The notes beneath the pieces are model-generated. The model searched no databases. It was not told the DNA's origin and saw nothing but the letters and a program-made list of their open reading frames with translations. Below are positions 45,633 through 56,289 of a DNA stretch of 64,000 nt, one piece after another (the stretch's first letter is position 1; every line of letters starts with the position of its first letter). The translations under genes and the position numbers were made by a program. Origin of the DNA: Echinarachnius parma (Eukaryota; Echinodermata; Echinoidea; Clypeasteroida; Echinarachniidae); assembly GCA_037951105.1 (NCBI GenBank), contig JBAMJV010010141.1, positions 1 to 64,000 of the forward strand, given 5' to 3'.

Positions 45633-46000
45633 ACTAAACATCCCCTCCCTACAACACAGACGGAAAGTAGCTGCTGATACCGTTCTCTACACACAGGTAT
45701 CTGTCCTTCAGACCTGAAAGCAATGCTGCCTCAACCCTACCTCATAAGGCGCGCAACTCGCACCAGTCTGTCGATGCCAAGTCACGCTCTCCAATAACCT
45801 TCATCTAGAACTCACTCAACTGGCAGGAGTTTCATCCACACGGCAGTCACCGTCTGGAATAGCCTACCATGGAACGTAGATGGAGGTATTCATGACAGTA
45901 GAGCTCAATCTTTCAAGACTCGAGTGCATTAGCACCTGCTGCAGATGGCATCACGTAGCTAAGGGCGCTTTCAATTTTTCTTAAGCTGCTGTGAACCATT

Positions 46001-46312
46001 GATTGGCCCATGAGGATGTCTTATATAGTGCATTACATGTATTGTCTATATTTGAGTTTGACCTGTGTCTCGCCTTATGGACTATTGTTCACTATAGAAT
46101 ATTATATAAAACAAAACATTTAAAAAAGTAAACTCGTATATATTGTGAACCGGATAACTACAAATTACGAAAAATACTACTTTGTCAAGGTTTTTTTTAT
46201 ATTTAAATTTGTATTATTATTAATTGTTTTTATTTATTTACTTACTTTTTATTTAGTATTATTATTATTTATTTGTATTTTTATTATTATTTTTTATTTA
46301 TTTTTTATTTTT
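46001..46312. other. AT-rich low-complexity DNA
   Basis: Ends in T-rich (TTATT)n-like sequence at 46,190-46,316. The open frame across it is compositional. Confidence 0.6.
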
Positions 46313-46658
46313 TTTTGGGGGGGCAACAAATCTATTTAAGATACTTAATTCGACATATCTCCATGGCAACCGATATAAATCCAAGATGGCGGTTCCCAAC
46401 ATTACATGTATTCATTATTTGAGTTTAAAAAGATCGTGATGATCATTTTTCTTTGTTTCAATCATTGGAATAATCAACTAGAATACTGGACTCGCAATTC
46501 ATTTTAGTCTTAACAGTAAAAACTAATACATTTATAAAATAAATGTGACTAATAAAATTATTTCCTTACAAACCAAAGACGGCCATCTTGGATGTTTGTG
46601 TGTTGCCATGGTTTTATGTTGAGTTAAGTATCATAAATGGATGTGTTGCCCCCCAAAA
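46313..46658. mobile_element. MITE with TTTTGGGGGGGCAACA ends
   Basis: Left end TTTTGGGGGGGGCAACA, right end (complement) TTTTGGGGGGCAACACA. Inverted similarity continues through ATACTTAA and CCATGGCAAC and reaches about 60 bp. The interior includes AAGATGGCGG and CGGCCATCTTGG. No target duplication could be read because the left flank is a T-run. Non-coding. Confidence 0.65.
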
Positions 46659-47472
46659 CCTTAGAAAAGAGGTAAATGTATAACTCGTAATTTTAGTTGT
46701 TGGGTTTACAATATACGATTTTACTTTATTTCTGGGAACATGCAAATTAGGTGAAAACCATTATTATCTAAAAAGGAGAATTCCGGACGAGTTAAAACAA
46801 AATACAGAATATTAGAAATAAATCTAGGGATATGCTTGAATATTTTCAGGATTTTACTCTCTTTGATTGATTTATAAGAAATTTGTCTAATGTCATTAAC
46901 TCTGAGGAAATAATTAAATTTACAGCACATCATGAGACCCTTACGTATCACCTTCACTTTGCTTCATTTCTTGAGTAGGCTTTAATCCGGTGCCACTGCA
47001 TTGTGATCAGTGCATGTGTCATTAATAAAAGCCGGTCATGCAGAGCCAACGAATTCAATAACCACGTTTACAGGACTTTGTGTCTATTCAAATTCCAATG
47101 AAAGCCAAACGTGTTACAATTTGGGGCAAACGGTTCAACAATGCAGTAATGCTCACAGGCACGATTGAGTGGCGCATCGTGGACTAAACTATTCATGATC
47201 GAGCATTGTATTGGTCCAATCAAAATAACACATTCGCTGCAGTGTAAAAACATAGACAGGCGCATAGTGACGGTCGTACGTCACAAATTGGTGCATTGTG
47301 GGATAGAACGAGCTTGCTCGCGAATAAATGTCATTATATTTTCAAGGCCAATTTTGTGCTTGTTGACCTAGAATATATTTTCTTAGAAGCTTGAAATCGT
47401 GTGGAAGTCCACTTTAGTTAATATATGCATTGCTGATTTAGCCAATTGGGTGGCAACACAGCTGAAATATCT
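46659..47472. other. Non-coding stretch with one dispersed repeat box
   Basis: Nothing coding recognised. The box GGGTGGCAACACAGCTGAAATAT at 47,446-47,472 belongs to the repeat family seen at 41,985. Confidence 0.35.
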
Positions 47473-48205
47473 TTAAAGGAGGGGTGCAATCCCGGCTTTG
47501 ATTCAGGTTTATAGCTTTAAATATGTGCCTTTATTGATATACCACACTCTTTTTTTCAAAGAAATCCTTAAGTTGGGAAAAAAAGGTAAATTTCATGCAA
47601 CTTTTTTGCTTTATTACGCATCGGCGTTCCATGCTCCTAAAAAAAGTCATTTATAGCAGAGCGGAAATGTGCGCACGTGTCACCCGATTCATGACATCAC
47701 ATGCAGACCGCAACGCGGAGGAATGTGCATTGTTTACATGCAGAGCCTATGACTTGCCTGTAAAACAAACTCGTTTTTGCTTGTAAATTGAGGTTTTACT
47801 GAAAATGCTTAAGAATTGCTAAGAAATGAATTGTAGCAGGATGTAGCTACACATCTGAGTGTATATCGTCCCATGATATAAACCTGAACAAATGTTTGCA
47901 AATATTGAAACAAATGGAAATAATATCTCTGTGTCAACGTGAGTATTGTACTCAGCGTGTACGTCTATGACCGAGCTAAACTGCGATTGCCTGCAGGTGA
48001 CGTCACAAAGATGACGTCATTTTTTGTTCGCCCGGGACTCAGTTTTTTTACGGGGGTTCCGAAAGAGAATTTACAAGTTGATTTTTTTATTTTACCGGGT
48101 TTTCCCACGAGGAAAATATGTTTGTATTAGTAATCTTCATGAAAATCTACCTTAGATACAGTAAAAACCAATTTTGAGGCAGTTTTCTTGTCACCATACC
48201 TTTAA
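47473..48205 (+). mobile_element. TTAA-flanked DNA element with THAP-like exon, copy 2
   Basis: TTAA at 47,473 and 48,202; inner ends AGGAGGGGTGC and (complement) AGGTATGGTGAC. It aligns with 2971-3698 throughout, including TTAAGTTGGG, GCATCGGCGTTCCAT and TCAGCGTGTACGTCTATG. The exon starting ATG 47,805 is broken by a small rearrangement near AAGAATTGCTAAGAAATG, but the donor GTGAGT at 47,939 is kept. Both TTAA ends are intact here, which defines the element's limits. Confidence 0.65.
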
Positions 48206-49082
48206 TACATATGTAAAACATGATTAAAACTTAAACTCCTGTACTCTTTGCCCATGAATGGATTAAACTACCAACAACCAATAATATTTATAATTATATC
48301 CTACATGAATGAAATCCTGTTCAGTGATTGGTCTACATAGCGTCATGTGACCAAACATAGTAATGCCCATGGAGAAAAATGTGCTATGCGTGACGTCATT
48401 CATGGAATAGTAAATGCTATTCCATGAATGACGTCATAGACGCCGGGTGATCATATTGAGCCCATAGAGATGCGTGTTATAAAACTTCCCCGCGAGCAGA
48501 GGTCTTGTTTTAGCTTGCGAAAGATGCTTGACGAGATTTCTCAAAGAGTTATTTAAAAAGAAATACAGCATATTTTCACCCGTGAATATCAATAAGTTCC
48601 AAAGAATATTCTAGAGATGCATTTCATGTATAACGTAGCGGTATTCAAATTAAAAAATTACGACAATGGTGCACATTGTGCATTGTTGTCCTTCTGTGGT
48701 CGTGACACTAATTCGTCATTAGAAAATTGGCCGCGGTGTGCACTACACTAGCTGTATGTGTAATGTACGAATAACTAGTTTCTCCATACAATTACACTTG
48801 TGTAGTAATGTAAAGCAGGTTAATTATTCAATTTGATGCGCGCGTTTTGCATTTGGGTGCGCATTAGTTGTTAAGGCGCGGAACCATGAATGGAAAGATA
48901 GCGCAATACGCGCTCTGCGCTAGGACTATTGCGCAAAGGGGGTCAGTGTCACAAACAGAACATAGTCAGTGCAGTGATGGTTCCATGATCAATGCTTTGT
49001 TTTTCTTTATATTTTTCTTTAATTTAATTGAAATCATTAATTTTTGCGATGATTATGATTATGCGAAGGATATAAAACAAAT
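48206..49082. other. Non-coding, contains one perfect hairpin
   Basis: No gene recognised apart from the palindrome at 48,391-48,436. The 48,640-48,960 part is less AT-rich with CGCGC steps. Confidence 0.35.
48391..48436. repeat. Perfect 20-bp inverted repeat with TGACGTCA ends
   Basis: Left arm starts TGACGTCATTCATGG; the right arm is its exact complement, separated by the six bases TAAATG. Each arm ends in TGACGTCA, the CREB/ATF palindrome. No element boundary is seen around it. Confidence 0.85.
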
Positions 49083-49237
49083 ATATCATGCACTATTTCG
49101 AGCCACTAGTGAAATTATGGATTCCTCGGTGACAGAAAAAGCACTATGTTCTTCGGGTCTACGACCCTCAGAACATAGTGCTTTTCCTGTCACCTCGGAA
49201 TCCATAATTTCAACTAGAGACTCTCAGTGCATGGTAT
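49083..49237. repeat. Large hairpin, arms about 65-70 bp
   Basis: Bases 49,083-49,153 pair with 49,170-49,237. The inner 42 bp (GAAATTATGGATTCC... and AGCACTATGTTCT) pair almost perfectly. The outer part is imperfect. The loop TCGGGTCTACGACCCTC is itself a small stem. Non-coding. Confidence 0.85.
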
Positions 49238-49410
49238 ATTTGTTTACTATGCAAATTAGGGGCAGCCATCTTGGATTTCAGGGTGTTGCCCATATGGCAA
49301 ATGAAAATGGGTACCGGAAATGAGATCCTTACTCTAAAAAACCTTTAAATAATAGTTTTCATTATTTTTGCACTATTCAATCAATAGCGAATGACCTTAG
49401 CTCATTATCT

Positions 49411-49620
49411 TTCAGTTTCAATTTCAATTTTAATTGTATTCTTGCTTCCAACATAACATTACAACTCAATTATTACTATTTACACAAAATTAAGATATAC
49501 ATATTGGAAACAAGAGGGGTCCAATAAAAAGCACAATTGTGGACCCCTCAAATAATAGTTATTGTATATTTAAAGTAACACATTCTAGACTACAAAATAA
49601 ATATAGAGAGGAAAAAAGGG
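49411..49620 (-). repeat. Possible LINE 3' tail
   Basis: In minus sense it ends AAGAATACAATTAAAATTG with AAATTGAAA steps, as LINE tails often do. GGGGTCC..TTGTG and CACAATTGTGGACCCC near 49,520-49,550 form a stem. No coding part attached. Confidence 0.4.
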
Positions 49621-49747
49621 GTGCCAGCAGAAACCAACATGGAACAAGAAATAACTTTACATGGAAAAAATAGCAGAAGACGGACACAATAAAACAATTA
49701 CACACTGCCAACAGGAAGTGAGAGATCGGGGGTACACATCTATTATA

Positions 49748-50198
49748 TTAAAGGCATATATGCGTGGGTTATAAAGGGTAGTCAGCAAATTCCAACTCGA
49801 CTCCACCGTAATCTCTCGAGGTAAACTCAAGATATATGTTGGATCGATCGAAGAGACGTGCTTCGAAATATCTGAACAAAGGCCTTCTTATGAAATTGCA
49901 TGCAGCAGACAAATTTCTCACGCTATCACCTAGCCATCAAACGGCGGCACTTTGAAGTCGGTTGCGGTTAAGCGTGTTACGTGATATTTTCGCTCGTAAA
50001 CATCTCTGATGGATCTCCATTCGACTAGTACAAACATTCCGAACGCGACTATTTTTAATGTATTTTTGACTCGGGTATTCAGAAGTGGGACAGTTTGCGA
50101 TCGCTACTTATAACTGAGCCAATGGGGATTACGTACCGTGCGTAAAAGTTCGCAAGATGGATCCACGCGTCTAATAACCCACGCATATATGCCTTTAA
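49748..50198. mobile_element. TTAA MITE with AGGCATATATGCGTGGG ends
   Basis: TTAA at 49,748 and 50,195. Inner ends AGGCATATATGCGTGGG and its exact complement give a 21-bp perfect TIR. It is unrelated in sequence to the other TTAA families in the window. Non-coding. Confidence 0.8.
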
Positions 50199-50838
50199 TA
50201 CGGGTAGCTTCAACCCCCCAAATGCCTCCCACTCGAGATATCCTAACCCCGAGAATTCGGCGACTCCCCGACCGTCGGGATCGAAGGATATATGTTTTGC
50301 GGAGGACAATAAGGTATTCCCGAGTCGCCCCCGCCCCGTGGTCGTCCTCCAGATCGAAGAAAAGGGAAAGTCAGCAATGCGATTGCTAAAGTTAAGGCGC
50401 CGAGCATCGACTAACGATTTACCACCAAGACTTTGTTTAATGAATATAAAACGGAGTTGATAAAGCAAGATATATATTGAGAAACAGTTTTTAAGTTTAC
50501 AAGTGGCAAAATTACCCCGGTTTAGATAAATATAAATATTATTATTATACAAATGGTGGATATGATCTGTAGGTCTTAAATTGACAACGCAGGTGCTTTG
50601 TAATCGTAGTGTAATAGTTGTAAGGTTCAATTCGCTGCGCGTATATCCCACTATAGAGTACTGCAAACGTATGTACACGCCTCGGAATCATCTCAACCCC
50701 CATTCGGCCAAGAGGCCGCATGTTTATTTGCACACCGATCCGTTGACGCGCTCTCAGCTGCCCGCTCCACGGACTGCAATTACCCCAGCATGTGACGAGA
50801 TGCATTATTTTGTCAGGGAGGGGGTTTATCGATGTTGC
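50199..50838. other. Non-coding stretch, no gene seen
   Basis: Less AT-rich than its surroundings. Minus-strand open frames of 199 and 123 residues overlap here but show no family resemblance, start context or splice sites. Confidence 0.35.
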
Positions 50839-51305
50839 TAAATAACCCCCAAAATGGCATTTTATTACATGCATGTAGAGACAGCTAAAGTCATTCCCTT
50901 CAAGGAAATATATCACCGGGTTTGAACGTATAGCAAGGACTGAATTTGAAAATTAAACCTTTTTAACATCATGTGGATATGGGAACGGGTATAAATAACC
51001 CCCCAAATGGCATTTTATTACATGCATGTAGAGACAGCTAAAGTCATTCCCTTCAAGGAAATATATCACCGGGTTTGAACGTATAGCAAGGACTGAATTT
51101 GAAAATTAAACCTTTTTAACATCATGTGGATATGGGAACGGGTATAAATAACCCCCCAAATGGCATTTGATTACATGCATGTAGAGAGACAGCTAAAGTC
51201 ATTCCCTTCAAGGAAATATATCACCGGGTTTGAACGTATAGCAAGGAATATACTGAATTTGAAAATTAAACCTTTTTAACATCATGTGGATATGGGAACG
51301 GGTAA
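50839..51305. repeat. Tandem triplication, unit 152-153 bp
   Basis: Units start at 50,839, 50,992 and 51,144 with TAAATAACCCCC and contain CATTCCCTTCAAGGAAATAT and CACCGGGTTTGAACG. They are nearly identical, so the expansion is recent. A diverged single unit is at 56,430-56,560. Confidence 0.95.
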
Positions 51306-51391
51306 GAATTAAGGCATGCAATCATCGTCCCAATCCTTACTCAAAACTTCGCAAAAGTTTAAATTAAAAAATCACGACTTATTATGATACA

Positions 51392-52606
51392 TATGGCCTT
51401 CTGAATAATCAGCAACACGGCTTTTCTAAAGGTCGGAGTTGTGTTACCCAACTTGTCAACGTTTTGCATTCTTGGCAATCTATCCTCGATAGTCGCCGTT
51501 CACCACGCATTGATGCTATTTTTCTCGATATGTCCAAGGCGTTTGATAAGATGCCCCACCATTCTCTCCTCACCAAACTAGCCACAAATTTCAATATCCG
51601 GGGTAACATTTGGCAGTGGATCTCATCCTTCTTATCAAACCGCCAGCAAAGGGTCCTCTTCCTTGGTCACACCTCTGCCTGGACCGGGGTATCATCCGGT
51701 GTACCCCAGGGTAGTGTTCTTGGACCTAAGCTCTTCAACCTTTTCGTTAATGACATTTCTGCTCATATCTCCTCCCATTGTGCCTTGTTTGCAGATGATA
51801 TAGTGTTGTTTAAAACAATTACTTCATCTGATGACGAAAAAGTTTTGCAAAAAGACATTGACGTCTTACACCAATGGGCAATTACTAATGGTATGTTATT
51901 CAATCCAACGAAAACAAAAGTAATGCACATTACTAGAAAGCGTGCTTTTTTACGTCCTACATACAAACTTGGCGAAGTAGTGCTTACATTTACCCCTTCA
52001 TTTCGATATTTAGGAGTAACAATTAGTTCGGATTTGTCGTGGAATACCCACATCACTACAATAACTGCTCGAGCAAATAGACTTCTAGGATTTATCAGGG
52101 TTGTAGCCCGAGGTGCCTCCACTAATGCCATCTTCTCCTTATACAAGTCCTTGGTGCTACCTATACTCGAGTATGGCGTACCTGCATGGCACCCCAAAAC
52201 ATTGGCACAAATTCAACAGGTTGAGCGCGTTCAACGGACAGCTACGCGCGTAGCACTTAAACAGATGAGGGGTGAGATGGCCTATGCCGATAGACTTAAA
52301 GCTCTCAACTGGTTTACATTGTCATCAAGGAGAGACTATCTCCTTTGTTCCTTTTCCTTCAAATGTCTATCTGGTATATGTAACTGTTCAATGCTCTCTG
52401 GAAACATTATTGTGAATCCTCGACACCCTGACAGTTTGACATGTCAGCATCTAACTTCTAGAACACAATCTCTTTTTTGTTCGCCATCTCGTCGTTTGCC
52501 TAGAGTCTGGAACAGTCTGCCATCTAGTGTCAAAGATGCTGCCATTCTTTCACCTTTCCCTGCATTCCTTTTCCTTTTAAAGTCGTCTATCCTCTCTGTT
52601 CAATAG
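51392..52606 (+). CDS. LINE RT and C-terminal region, open but 5'-truncated
   Basis: About 405 codons without a stop. It enters at YGLLNNQQHGFSKGRSC, before motif A. Motifs follow: FLDMSKAFDKMPHHSLL (A), SSGVPQGSVLGPKLFNLFVN (B), LFADDIVLF (C), FNPTKTKVMH, and FRYLGVTISSDLSWNTHI. The thumb comes next and the C-terminal box RRLPRVWNSLPSSVK ends the frame. Catalytic aspartates are intact. There is no endonuclease or start codon of its own, so it is an inert fragment of a CR1/jockey-like element. The lack of damage means the insertion is young relative to its neighbours. Confidence 0.9.
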   Translation, partial: YGLLNNQQHGFSKGRSCVTQLVNVLHSWQSILDSRRSPRIDAIFLDMSKAFDKMPHHSLLTKLATNFNIRGNIWQWISSFLSNRQQRVLFLGHTSAWTGVSSGVPQGSVLGPKLFNLFVNDISAHISSHCALFADDIVLFKTITSSDDEKVLQKDIDVLHQWAITNGMLFNPTKTKVMHITRKRAFLRPTYKLGEVVLTFTPSFRYLGVTISSDLSWNTHITTITARANRLLGFIRVVARGASTNAIFSLYKSLVLPILEYGVPAWHPKTLAQIQQVERVQRTATRVALKQMRGEMAYADRLKALNWFTLSSRRDYLLCSFSFKCLSGICNCSMLSGNIIVNPRHPDSLTCQHLTSRTQSLFCSPSRRLPRVWNSLPSSVKDAAILSPFPAFLFLLKSSILSVQ

Positions 52607-53146
52607 GCTCATTTGGCTACCAAGGTCATTAAGTTGCAATTATTAATATGCAACTTCGCTTTAGTGTTGTTCCTTTATACATAAATAGTCGAGGGAGCGG
52701 TAATACTCCCAATGCCCTTATTACCTCGAAACATGTAGAGCAAAGCATGTTTACTTTTCATAACTCATTCATAATATATTTTCCTTATATCCATAATATA
52801 TGAACCACGTTAATTGTTAGAATCATTCATTAATTTATTCCTTTTAAAGTCGTCTATCCTCTCTGTTCAATAGGCTCATTTTGACTCACAAGGCCATACA
52901 GTTGCAGTTATTTGATACGCATCTTTGCTTTAGTATTGTTCCCTACCATTTTACACGGTCTGGGTCTTATTATAAATAGTCGATGGAGCGGTGATACTAA
53001 TGTCCAATGCCTTTATTACCGCGAAACATGTATACAATTTTTGCATGTTTTCTTCATATAACTCATACATAATATTATTGTATTCCCGTATATACAGATA
53101 AATATGAGACACATTAGTTGATATAATCATTTTCATTAATTTATTC
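52573..53146 (+). repeat. Tandem duplication of the LINE 3' region, period 267 bp
   Basis: CCTTTTAAAGTCGTCTATCC starts copies at 52,573 and 52,840. The first includes the last codons and stop of the LINE ORF; the second repeats them and the following untranslated DNA with about 10-20% differences. Confidence 0.85.
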
Positions 53147-53471
53147 TTTATTTAATGTGGTTAAGATATTAAGATATTAAGATAATTTTGTTATATTTGG
53201 ACGTTGATAGATAATTTTTAAACCATCTTCGTATACGTTAATTGTTATTTATGTTCCGTAATGCTGCATCTCCTGGAGCCAGTATGTGAGGGTTCACATG
53301 CCCTAGGGCAACAGTGATGTATTTTACTTTTGTGTACCCTGGCCCACATACTGCTCCTCACTATTTTCTTTTGTCTAGTCTTCAGTTTTGTAACTTGTAT
53401 CTTTGTATTATGTGCATATATGTTTATAGTTGTGTTGTATTTGACATTGTATTATGCTATTTGGTCGAATA

Positions 53472-53502
<31 letters not shown>

Positions 53503-53776
53503 TATTCATTCGTCAATAGTCTTTTCACGCATACAATTTTATCATATTTGCATTACAATTATTGTTAACAATTTAAACAGAGTGTTTATACCGGGGAAGT
53601 GATGATATCTTCATCCCATTCCTTACTTAAAACTTTGCACAAATTTCAATTATAATCACGACTTATGTATTCAGTCGTCCAGTCTTAATGCATACAATAT
53701 CATCATAAGCATTATGATCATTGTAAACAATTTAAACAGAGTGTATATACCGGGGAAAGTGATTATAATTATGTTC

Positions 53777-56289
53777 AGGGCAATTCCACGATAAAGTGGA
53801 CATGACCACCAAATTTTCAAAATGGTCAGATAGTTTCAATTTTGGTATCAAAATAAAGCTTAAGAACTGAATTTTTAAAGTCTGACCTTAAAAATAGAAA
53901 TATACATCAGGAACATATTAAAATATGCGCATAAAATATGAATAATTAATTTTCACCCAAATGTCTGGAAAACGTGTTGAAAATAAATCAATGTAGCAAG
54001 AGCAAGTAAGACAGGAGGTAAAAACTTATTATATTTTCTCAGAGGTTTAGGGTTGAATGTAATTAAAAAAATCATTGAAGTTCATTTTTTTCATTTTGAT
54101 ACGCTTCAATGAACAATTCATTTATGATAAAGAATATTGTCCCGGTGTTATGGTAAAAACTGATATTTTTAGCATTGTAAGAAAATTACGAACACAAAAA
54201 AAAATAGATGGATCTTCGATTGCGCGCAATCGAAAATTATGCCTCCGCTATCGCACGATTTTAATATCAAGCCCAAATTAACATGCACTGATTTAATTTT
54301 TACAAATATTTTTCATATATTTTGAGTCCTGTGACCTTGACCATATGACCCCAATCTTTGATGGCTCCCTAAAAAACATTCAGGTACCAAGTTTGATTGA
54401 AATCTGACATTTAGTTCTTGAGATTTTGGCATTACAAGATTGTTTGCATGTATAATGAGTCCCGTGACCTTGACCTCATGACCCCAACATTTTATGGCTA
54501 CGTTGACTCCTTTATGATACATTCAGGTACCGAGTTTTATTGAAATCTGACATTAAGTTCTTGAAACTTTGCCATTACAAGCCATTTTCGCATACATATT
54601 GAGTCCTGTGACCTTGACCTTTGACCTCATGACCCCCAAATCTAATCAGATCAGTGGCACCCCGATATGTACACGCATACCAAGTTTGAAATTGATCCGT
54701 CAACCGGTTCTTGAGATATCGCAAGAAAAAGGAATTTTTGCACATACATTGAGTCCTGTGACCTTGACCTTTGACCCAATGAACCCCAAAATCTAATCAG
54801 ATCATTGCCACCCCAATATCTGTACTAATACCAAGTTTGAATTTGATCCGTCAACCAGTTCTTGAGATATCGCGAGAACGAGGCATTTTTGCATATATAT
54901 TGAGTCCTGTGACCTTGACCTTTGACCTCATGACCCCTAAAATCTAATCAGATCATTGTCACCCCAATATTTACACTCATACCAAGTTTGAAATTGATCC
55001 GTCAACTGGTTCTTGAGATATCGCGAGAACGAAAACGGTACGTACGGACGGACGGACGGACGGACGGACAACCCTAAAGCATAATGCCTCCGGCCACTTC
55101 GTTGGCGGAGGCATAAAAACTTAAATTGCCCAAATCGTGACCACACATATCTACCATAAACAAGTATCAAAATGATGATTGGACATTTCATTAATTAATT
55201 AAAAATGGTTGAATAGTGGTCCCGATGTTACGGTCACTGTAACACCGGGACTGTAACACCGGGACTTACATTGCAATAGTACAGGGAGCATAGAGAATCA
55301 CTGCATACTAAAGTGACCAGCTAGTTTCTGTCATGTTGGGGTGGTAGCTTGATGTATACATACTAAATTGTTGCTTGATCTACTACCTAAAGTAAAACTG
55401 TTTTGAGTTTTTAGTAAGACAACCCATTTTTCCATAGACTTTGTACATTACAGTCCCGGTGTTACGGTACAATTTTGTATACTCTAGTTCATAATTATCT
55501 TGATAATAGATTTTTTTTACAAATAACACCCAATTATTATTATTGAGTCTCTACTACACCAAATCAACATAGCCACTTTTCAAAATGTTCACTAACTTCT
55601 CAGAGTTTTGCCAGTAAAGTAAGACAACCTGATTTTCCATAGACTTTGTACATTACAGTCCCGGTGTTACGGTACAATTTTGTATACTCTAGTTCATAAT
55701 TATCTTGATAATAGATTTTTTTTACAAATAACACCCAATTATTATTATTGAGTCTCTACTACACCAAATCAACATAGCCACTTTTCAAAATGTTCACTAA
55801 CTTCTCAGAGTTTTGCCAGTAAAGTACGACAACCTAATTTTCCATAGACTTTGTACATGCCCTTTCAGAGGTCCCGGTGTTACGGTCACGGTGTTACGGT
55901 ACAATTTTTTATATGCTAGTTCATAATTATCTTCATGATAGATTTTTTTTCCAATTAACACCTAATTATTATTATTGAGTCTCTACTAAACCAAATAAAT
56001 ATAGCCAAGTTTCAAAATGTTCATTAACTTCACAGAGTTTTGCCAGTATGTAAAGTGTTAAAAAAAGCATGTCCTTTTTGCGTCCCGGTGTTACAGTAGT
56101 AATTAATGATGCGTAACTCATTAATAAATGAAAATTTTGTATTAATTTTTTTCTTTCAAAGTTGCTTGTGATAACAGTCAAAGATATACAATAAAAGATT
56201 GTTCTCATTCTTTACACTTAGTTTGTTATTTACATTTGGAAAGTGAAAATGTGTTCTGAAGTGTCCCGGTGTTATCGTGGAATTGCCCT
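53777..56289. mobile_element. 2.5-kb TIR element rich in GTCCCGGTGTTACGGT
   Basis: Perfect 18-bp ends: AGGGCAATTCCACGATAA at 53,777 and its complement at 56,272-56,289. Copies of GTCCCGGTGTTACGGT or close variants lie near 54,137, 55,219, 55,240-55,265 (both strands), 55,453, 55,658, 55,870 (two), 56,082 and 56,263. Three tandem units of 205 bp start at 55,414, 55,619 and 55,824. A TATGCCTCCGC repeat is nested at 54,238-55,115. No transposase frame. Flanks share only TC, so the target duplication is unclear and so is the superfamily. Confidence 0.75.
54238..55115. mobile_element. TATGCCTCCGC-ended repeat, copy B, with nuclear-receptor-like half-sites
   Basis: Starts TATGCCTCCGC and ends GCGGAGGCATA. 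The interior is five units of about 135-150 bp, each with GAGTCCTGTGACCTTGACC, then a CATGACCCC block, then ACCAAGTTTGA..TTGATCCGTCAAC and TTCTTGAGATATCGC. Before the right end come several GGAC steps. Copy A is at 38,512-39,508. Non-coding. Confidence 0.75.

Larger units (their letters stand above)
42693..46000 (+). mobile_element. Jockey-type LINE, dead, with a 0.64-kb insertion
   Basis: The endonuclease (42,693-43,517) and RT (44,162-45,380) belong to one frame split by non-LINE DNA at 43,518-44,161. The codons KIIYH before and AMDIYIPSK after the insertion join cleanly. Decayed C-terminal and 3' sequences continue to about 46,000. Confidence 0.8.
51383..53501 (+). mobile_element. 5'-truncated LINE with (TAA)n tail
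   Basis: Begins inside the RT domain, carries an open frame to 52,606, about 860 bp of 3' untranslated DNA, and a (TAA)n tail at 53,469-53,501. It is inserted in the Helitron-like block, whose ATCACGACTTAT module lies on its left. Confidence 0.85.

Noticed and set aside
50079-50916. Minus-strand open frames of 199 and 123 residues
   Set aside because: Overlapping frames, partly inside a TTAA MITE, with no family resemblance. I could not support a gene.
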